Origin: Pseudobdellovibrio sp.
Lineage (GTDB): Bacteria; Bdellovibrionota; Bdellovibrionia; Bdellovibrionales; Bdellovibrionaceae
NCBI GenBank assembly: GCA_020696855.1
Contig: JAJFMT010000002.1
Span: forward strand, 33,962 to 97,961
Length of the DNA stretch: 64,000 nucleotides
Direction: 5' to 3'
Shown: one piece after another, positions 59,927-64,000 of the stretch
Position numbering within the stretch: the first letter of the stretch is position 1
Layout: each line of letters starts with the position of its first letter
Program-made: the position numbers and the translations under genes
The notes under the pieces: generated by a model
The model's database searches: none
What the model saw: the letters and a program-made list of their open reading frames with translations, nothing else
Told to the model about the DNA's origin: nothing

Positions 59927-60829
59927 TTACTTTCCTTGCATCTTTAAAAACACCGGGCCGAAAACCATAATGAAAACGGCCGGTAAAATAAACATCATAA
60001 GCGGAAGCAAGATCAGCTGCGATGCACGTGCACCGGCTTTTTCTGCTCGCAAAAATCGTTCAAGGCGCATCTGCACCGATTGATCTTTCAAAACCTGAGA
60101 AATACTTGTACCTGACGCTTCCGCATCGATCAGGACAGCCACAAAGCTTGTGATTTCAGTCATGTCCAAACGGGCCGCCATTTCTTTTAACGCTTCCGTT
60201 TTTGACGAACCGATTTTGATATCTTTCAAAACAATCTTAAATTCTTCAGCGAGTACTGAATCTTTATCCGCAACCTTATCCACAATCTTTTGAATCGCGC
60301 CGAAGAAATCTAGACCGGCTTCAACTGACAGCGCCAGCAGATCGATGAAGAACGGCATGTCCTGACGTACACTCAGCTCTCGCGCTTTCTTCATAGCTTT
60401 GCAATGCATTTGCGGCATAAAGAATCCGAAGCCACCAAGGCCGATGATCAGCGGAGTATCCAAACCAAGACTCAATGAAAAATTCATGATGTATAAAAAC
60501 ACCGGAAACGCAAAACCCAGAAAGAGCTGCAGGCCGATAAATTCATCTTCATTCAGCTCTGAACCGAGCCCCGAAGTTTTAATGAGTAACCGGATTTTCT
60601 TTCTGTACTTTTCAGATTTTACACGAGCCGCATGTTGCAAAGTAAACTGGTGAACCATCGGGCGGCAGAGATTGATAATTGCATTCTTGGATTTAACCGG
60701 TTCATTGCCGCTGGCCCAAGATAATTGCGACTCTCCCGGCTGCCCCGCAAGTAACGAAGAAACAAAAAGATAAACAGAAATTCCGGCCAAGATTAATCCG
60801 CCGAATAACAAAAGTTCTGTGCTACCCAT
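59927..60829 (-). CDS. tadC: TadC-like type II/IV pilus inner-membrane protein (T2SF domain)
   Basis: 300 residues with N-terminal, two central and one C-terminal membrane segments. The GspF-type core is 'ELSVRQDMPFFIDLLALSVEAGLDFFGAIQKIVDKV' and 'SSKTEALKEMAARLDMTEITSFVAVLIDAEASGTSISQVLKDQSVQMRLERFLRAEKAGARASQLILLPLMMFILPAVFIMVFGP', typical of TadC. It would be an assembly platform for Flp pili. No tadA, tadB or pilin gene is in the window; it heads an operon with DUF192 and FHA genes instead. GAGGAGCC precedes the ATG. Confidence 0.88.
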   Translation of the reverse strand: MGSTELLLFGGLILAGISVYLFVSSLLAGQPGESQLSWASGNEPVKSKNAIINLCRPMVHQFTLQHAARVKSEKYRKKIRLLIKTSGLGSELNEDEFIGLQLFLGFAFPVFLYIMNFSLSLGLDTPLIIGLGGFGFFMPQMHCKAMKKARELSVRQDMPFFIDLLALSVEAGLDFFGAIQKIVDKVADKDSVLAEEFKIVLKDIKIGSSKTEALKEMAARLDMTEITSFVAVLIDAEASGTSISQVLKDQSVQMRLERFLRAEKAGARASQLILLPLMMFILPAVFIMVFGPVFLKMQGK

Positions 60830-60859
60830 GGCTCCTCACTTTGTGATAAATTAATTCCG

Positions 60860-61474
60860 ATGAAACAATTAATCCTGGCTTCGCAGTCACCGCGACGAAA
60901 AGAAATCTTAGAAAAAGCCGGTTATCAATTTGCTTCATACCCTGTTTATGTATCGGAAATTCCTAATAAAAACCTAAGTCTTGACGAGCAAATTTTAGAC
61001 ATTGCTGGACGTAAGGCCGAAGCCGTTTTGCAGGAACTTAAAGCCCGGTCCGGCGAGCAAAACAACAAAGTGATCCTCACCGCCGACACTATGGTGTGTT
61101 ATGGCGCAGAAGCATTAGGAAAACCTGAAAACGAAGAAATGGCTTTTGAGTTTCTGCGGCTTTTGTCCGGCAAAAAGCACCAAGTGAAAACAGCCCTTTG
61201 TCTAGTAGACCTAAGTACTGAAGAAAAGCTGTCTCACATTGAGACGACCCACGTGTATTTCAAAAATCTGACCGACGGCGAGATTAAAAATTACATTGCT
61301 ACCGGAGAACCGATGGACAAAGCCGGAGCTTACGCCATTCAGGGATTGGGTTCAAAATTTGTCGAAAAATTTGAAGGCGATTTCAATAATGTGGTTGGAC
61401 TTCCCTTGCATGCTCTCGAAAAACTATTCACACTTAAGGGATGGATCTTTCAAAGGACTCTCAACGGTCTTTGA
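60860..61474 (+). CDS. maf: Maf-family nucleotide pyrophosphatase
   Basis: 204 residues. 'LILASQSPRRKEILEKAGYQF' and 'VILTADTMVCYGAEALGKPENEEMAFEFLRLLSGKKHQVKTALCL', 'YIATGEPMDKAGAYAIQGLGSKFVEKFEGDFNNVVGLPL' are diagnostic. Maf proteins hydrolyse dTTP/UTP or modified NTPs. No Shine-Dalgarno sequence is visible before ATG; TAAATT lies about 10 nt upstream. It is divergent from tadC and overlaps yggS by 34 nt. Confidence 0.94.
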   Translation: MKQLILASQSPRRKEILEKAGYQFASYPVYVSEIPNKNLSLDEQILDIAGRKAEAVLQELKARSGEQNNKVILTADTMVCYGAEALGKPENEEMAFEFLRLLSGKKHQVKTALCLVDLSTEEKLSHIETTHVYFKNLTDGEIKNYIATGEPMDKAGAYAIQGLGSKFVEKFEGDFNNVVGLPLHALEKLFTLKGWIFQRTLNGL

Positions 61475-62100
61475 TATTAAAGCAGCTCGGCCCCGGACAG
61501 AATCTTCTCGCTGTCAGTAAGTTACAACCAGTTGAAAAAATCGAAAAATTATATTCTGAAGGTCAGCGTGATTTCGCTGAAAACTACGTTCAGGAAGCGC
61601 TTCAAAAGATTGAATCTCTCTCGCACCTGGATATCCGCTGGCACCTGATCGGCCCGCTTCAGAAGAACAAAGTGAAATTTCTAAAAAAAAATTTTTACTG
61701 CATCCATTCAGTGGACAGTCTTGAGCTCGCGTCACGAATTTCAGATGCCTCTTTATCAATCAATTATGTGCAAAAGGTTTTTATTCAGGTAAATGTGGCA
61801 AACGAGGCTTCGAAGTCAGGTTACGTAGTCCAAAATCTCCTTCAAGATTGGGAAAAATTAACGGAGCTTAAGGGAATTTCAGTGGATGGCCTGATGACAA
61901 TGCCGCCCTTAGAAAATATTCCTGAAAAAAATAGAGTCTTTTTCAAAGAATTAAAATATATTGGAAGTAAGTTGAATATAAACGAGTACTCAATGGGCAC
62001 GAGTCACGACTATCGGATTGCACTTGAAGAGGGGGCAACATGGATCAGGTTAGGTACAATGCTATTTGGAGAAAGACAACAGAAACGAGACCAGCAGTGA
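61441..62100 (+). CDS. yggS: PLP homeostasis protein, YggS/YlmE family
   Basis: 219 residues, TIM-barrel PLP-binding protein. PLP lysine in 'LLAVSKLQPVEKIEKLYSEGQRDFAENYVQEALQK', then 'IRWHLIGPLQKNKVKFL', 'FIQVNVANEASKSGY', 'VDGLMTMPP' and C-terminal 'EYSMGTSHDYRIALEEGATWIRLGTMLFGERQ'. The N-terminus is shorter than usual because the start lies inside maf. It is followed by proC and divIVA, a neighbourhood that also occurs with ylmE and divIVA in Gram-positive bacteria. Confidence 0.94.
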   Translation: MDLSKDSQRSLILKQLGPGQNLLAVSKLQPVEKIEKLYSEGQRDFAENYVQEALQKIESLSHLDIRWHLIGPLQKNKVKFLKKNFYCIHSVDSLELASRISDASLSINYVQKVFIQVNVANEASKSGYVVQNLLQDWEKLTELKGISVDGLMTMPPLENIPEKNRVFFKELKYIGSKLNINEYSMGTSHDYRIALEEGATWIRLGTMLFGERQQKRDQQ

Positions 62101-62108
62101 AGAACCCT

Positions 62109-62933
62109 ATGTTGAAGGCGATGAAGATCGGTTTCATCGGCGCCGGTAACATGACTCAAGCCCTTGTAAAAGGAATGGTAGAGTCGAAAGAATTCAAACC
62201 TGACCACATCATCGTTTCAAACCGCACTGAAGGAAAACTTTTAAAGCTTTCAGAGCAGTATCAAGTTCAAACCCGCGCCCACAATCAAGAAGTTATCAAT
62301 GAATGTGATGTTGTCATTCTGGCAGTAAAGCCCCAGGATTTTTCTGCAGCGATCGAAGGTTTGAATAATTTATTCAACGAAAACCAAATTGTTATTTCAC
62401 TTGCGGCAGGAATGCCGTTTTCTACTCTCAAAAAATTAATTCCCTATGCCCGCCTTGTGCGTCTTATGCCGAATACTCCATCGCTGATCGGCCGCGGAGT
62501 TATCGGTTACATGAGCCAGGACAAGGAAGAAGAATATGTCTCCAGCCTGATGGAAGACCTTTTCGGCGGACTTGGCTCTGTCATTCGTGTTGAAAGTGAA
62601 GATCAGTTTGATGCCTTGATGGTTTCATGTTCCAGCGGCACAGGATTTATCTTTGAACTGATGATGTACTGGCAGGAATGGATTGAAGAACACGGCTTCG
62701 CTCCTGAAATCGCGAAAAAGATGACGATTGAAACTTTCGTGGGAGCCTCTTTACTTGCTTCGCAATCAAACGGCGTCGAACTTGAAGAGCTTCAGGCACG
62801 TGTGACCTCTAAAAAAGGTGTAACTTTTTCCGGTTTGAACTCGATGCGGGAGCTGGAAATGGAAAGAGCGCTCAGAATCAGCTTTGAAAAAGCAGCGATG
62901 CGATCTCAAGAGATTTCTAAATCCACTAAATAA
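62109..62933 (+). CDS. proC: Pyrroline-5-carboxylate reductase
   Basis: 274 residues from ATG 62109 (GAAG 6 nt upstream); ATG 62121 is an alternative. NADPH-binding 'MKIGFIGAGNMTQALVKGMVESKEF', 'CDVVILAVKPQDFSAAIEGL', 'IVISLAAGMPFSTLKKLIPYARLVRLMPNTPSLIGRGVIGYM' and the C-terminal 'LEELQARVTSKKGVTFSGLNSMRELEMERALRISFEKAAMRS' are typical. Final step of proline synthesis. It follows yggS closely and precedes divIVA. Confidence 0.95.
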   Translation: MLKAMKIGFIGAGNMTQALVKGMVESKEFKPDHIIVSNRTEGKLLKLSEQYQVQTRAHNQEVINECDVVILAVKPQDFSAAIEGLNNLFNENQIVISLAAGMPFSTLKKLIPYARLVRLMPNTPSLIGRGVIGYMSQDKEEEYVSSLMEDLFGGLGSVIRVESEDQFDALMVSCSSGTGFIFELMMYWQEWIEEHGFAPEIAKKMTIETFVGASLLASQSNGVELEELQARVTSKKGVTFSGLNSMRELEMERALRISFEKAAMRSQEISKSTK

Positions 62934-62952
62934 GAAATTCCCATCATTCTCA

Positions 62953-62995
62953 GGCCTAAGGTCCAGGTGACCTGTGGCCGAATTTGTTATTTTAT
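62953..62995 (+). terminator. Probable terminator after proC
   Basis: GGCC-TA-AGGTC-loop-GACCT-GT-GGCC hairpin followed by a T-rich stretch, about 20 nt past the proC stop. It would allow separate control of divIVA. Confidence 0.5.
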
Positions 62996-63041
62996 CTTAA
63001 TATAGACTAAAGACGTAATTCTTGTTCACGGAGGAACAATT

Positions 63042-63530
63042 ATGAAACATTACCCATCTGAAATTGTTAACAAAAGATTCGAAAGAAAAATGATGGGCTA
63101 TGATCCGGATGAAGTGATGGATTACTTAACTGTAATCGCCGCTCAAATGGACGCTCTACTGCAGGAACGAAACGCCCTTCGCGATGCCATCAAAGAGAAA
63201 GAATTATCTTTATTAGAATACAAAGAGCGCGACCAAGTATTAAAAGCCACCATCACATCAGCATCTCAAATGGCCGAAAGAATGCGCGGAGACGCTGAAC
63301 GCGAAGCTAAACTTATTATCAATGATGCCAACCAAAAAGCGGAACTGATCACTCGCGACGCTAAAGATTCACTGAAAAAAGTATTTACTGAACTGGGCGA
63401 CTTAAAGCGCACAAGACTGCAATTCGAAGCAAACTTACGCGCGATGATTCAAGCGCACTTGTCACTGATCGAACAAGGACAGCAGTTCATGCCTAAGATG
63501 TCTTTGCCTCCTGAAATGGATATGAAATAG
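63042..63530 (+). CDS. divIVA: DivIVA-domain protein
   Basis: 162 residues. The membrane-binding N-terminus 'YPSEIVNKRFERKMMGYDPDEVMDYLTVIAAQMDALLQERNAL' is the DivIVA lipid-binding fold (I.nk.F...m.GYd..EVd.FL), followed by a long coiled coil ('KERDQVLKATITSASQMAERMRGDAEREAKLIINDANQKAELITRDAKDSLKK'). DivIVA gathers at curved membranes and guides division or growth. It is unusual in a diderm; in Bdellovibrio a DivIVA is known to affect progeny morphology. Strong ribosome site GGAGG. Confidence 0.93.
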   Translation: MKHYPSEIVNKRFERKMMGYDPDEVMDYLTVIAAQMDALLQERNALRDAIKEKELSLLEYKERDQVLKATITSASQMAERMRGDAEREAKLIINDANQKAELITRDAKDSLKKVFTELGDLKRTRLQFEANLRAMIQAHLSLIEQGQQFMPKMSLPPEMDMK

Positions 63531-63551
63531 TCGTTTTTTTCTTTCTATTCG

Positions 63552-63577
63552 GAGCAGCTCATGCGGCTGCTTTTTCT
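63552..63577 (+). terminator. Rho-independent terminator of divIVA
   Basis: AGCAGC-loop-GCTGCT followed by T5 about 22 nt past the stop; its T run forms the outer end of the left arm of the inverted-repeat element at 63571. Confidence 0.75.
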
Positions 63578-63763
63578 CAAAATTAGTTAGAACTTTCTCT
63601 TAAAAGAAAATACACACAGGCTCCTTGCCTTCACCGAAACTCAGACGAATATGTCAGATGAGCTTGCATTCGCAACCTCACCTGCCAAATTCGCCTGAGA
63701 CGCGTCACGCTTTTCGGAGGTGTATTTTCTTTTAAGGAAAGTTCTAACTAATTTTGAGAAAAA
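63571..63763. repeat. Long inverted-repeat element 2: about 44-bp arms around a 106-bp core
   Basis: Left arm 63571-63614 and right arm 63721-63763 are reverse complements with a single 1-nt indel. On the - strand the core (63720-63615) begins CCTC-N4-AAGCGTGA-N-GCGT and ends GTGAAGGCAAGGAGCCTGTG, the same ends as element 1 at 601-732, with the arm/core junction at exactly the same base. The arms share no sequence with those of element 1. It lies between divIVA (+) and a - strand gene whose stop is 14 nt away. The core interiors of the two elements differ in length and sequence. Confidence 0.9.
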
Positions 63764-63776
63764 CCAGGCGCAGTCT

Positions 63777-64000
63777 TTACTTCTTTTTTGGAGCCGGTGC
63801 TGTTTGGCTCTTTTGGAAGATACCTTGGTCAACGCCATCATTCGTGTCTACTTTGAAACCAGCTTCGTCGTCCGGCAGATTTGAATTGTTCGGAACGTCT
63901 TCAGACTTCATCGTTTTTTTCGCTAAGCCGAAGCCCCAGTTCAAAGTGAGGCCAGCCGTGTATCCTTCAGCCGAATTTGAACCTGTGATCGTGTTTCCGA
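63777..64000 (-). CDS. C-terminal part of a probable outer-membrane or exported protein (5' end outside window)
   Basis: An open frame enters from the right edge and stops at TAA 63777-63779. The visible 74 residues begin with a beta-strand-like 'GYTAGLTLNWGFGLAKKT', typical of a barrel strand, then a polar, acidic tail 'EDVPNNSNLPDDEAGFKVDTNDGVDQGIF' ending in 'APAPKKK'. Because the last residues are not an aromatic strand end, the tail probably extends past the barrel. Family not identifiable from this fragment. Confidence 0.55.
   Translation of the reverse strand, partial: GNTITGSNSAEGYTAGLTLNWGFGLAKKTMKSEDVPNNSNLPDDEAGFKVDTNDGVDQGIFQKSQTAPAPKKK

Overview
The window looks like a chromosomal segment of a moderate-GC Bdellovibrionota bacterium (a Bdellovibrio-like predator lineage). 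This is inferred from gene content: a diderm envelope (FlgH/FlgI rings, porin-like beta-barrels, TolQ/TolR pair), DivIVA next to proC/yggS, paired DUF507 genes, several FHA proteins and a menaquinone cluster. No tRNA, rRNA, insertion sequence, prophage or CRISPR array was seen. Genes are densely packed with many 1-4 nt stop/start overlaps.

Layout: (1) 1-440, 3' end of a LysR-type regulator. (2) 441-927, gene-poor, with a 252-bp element made of two 60-bp inverted arms around a core. (3) 928-3439 (-), two DUF507 proteins, a GroES-like protein with a histone-H1-like Lys/Ala tail, and a beta-barrel. (4) 3493-12057, a bifunctional PBP, an MBL hydrolase, menA-menC-menE plus a thioredoxin-like ferredoxin, RmuC and small secreted proteins. 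(5) 12116-16694 (-), csrA, fliW and a eukaryote-style ABCC full transporter; 16919-18291 (+), two tandem CREST/ceramidase-like membrane proteins. (6) 18306-27163 (-), the flagellar cluster flgF-G-A-H-I-(small ORF)-J-M-N-K-L, headed by a sigma-54 type promoter, with a sigma-70 type promoter before flgM. (7) 27402-34430, lytic transglycosylase, aspartokinase, SpoIID-like protein, a large Cys/Gly-rich secreted protein behind a sigma-28-like promoter, glutathione peroxidase and a 58-aa membrane protein. (8) 34449-40992, recA, cinA-type amidase, pgpA and SPFH protein (-), recX-alaS (+). (9) 41071-53938, lipoproteins, a cNMP-binding/zinc-ribbon protein, an XRE regulator, truA-rplM-rpsI, a CFI-box/beta-barrel fusion, asd, pssA, a CTP-dependent lipid kinase, TolR/TolQ homologues and a degenerate sulfatase-fold lipoprotein. 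(10) 53908-60829 (-), tadC, DUF192, three membrane-anchored FHA proteins and an unknown protein. (11) 60860-63530 (+), maf-yggS-proC-divIVA. (12) 63571-64000, a second inverted-repeat element and the 3' end of a probable outer-membrane protein.

The flagellar regulatory parts fit together: sigma-54 for the rod/ring operon, FlgM as anti-sigma-28, CsrA/FliW behind a sigma-28-like promoter, and a secreted Cys-rich protein apparently placed in the sigma-28 class. The most unusual DNA feature is the pair of elements at 541-792 and 63571-63763. Both sit between convergent genes. They have long perfect or near-perfect inverted arms that are unrelated between the two loci, yet their cores share the same end sequences and the same exact boundaries.
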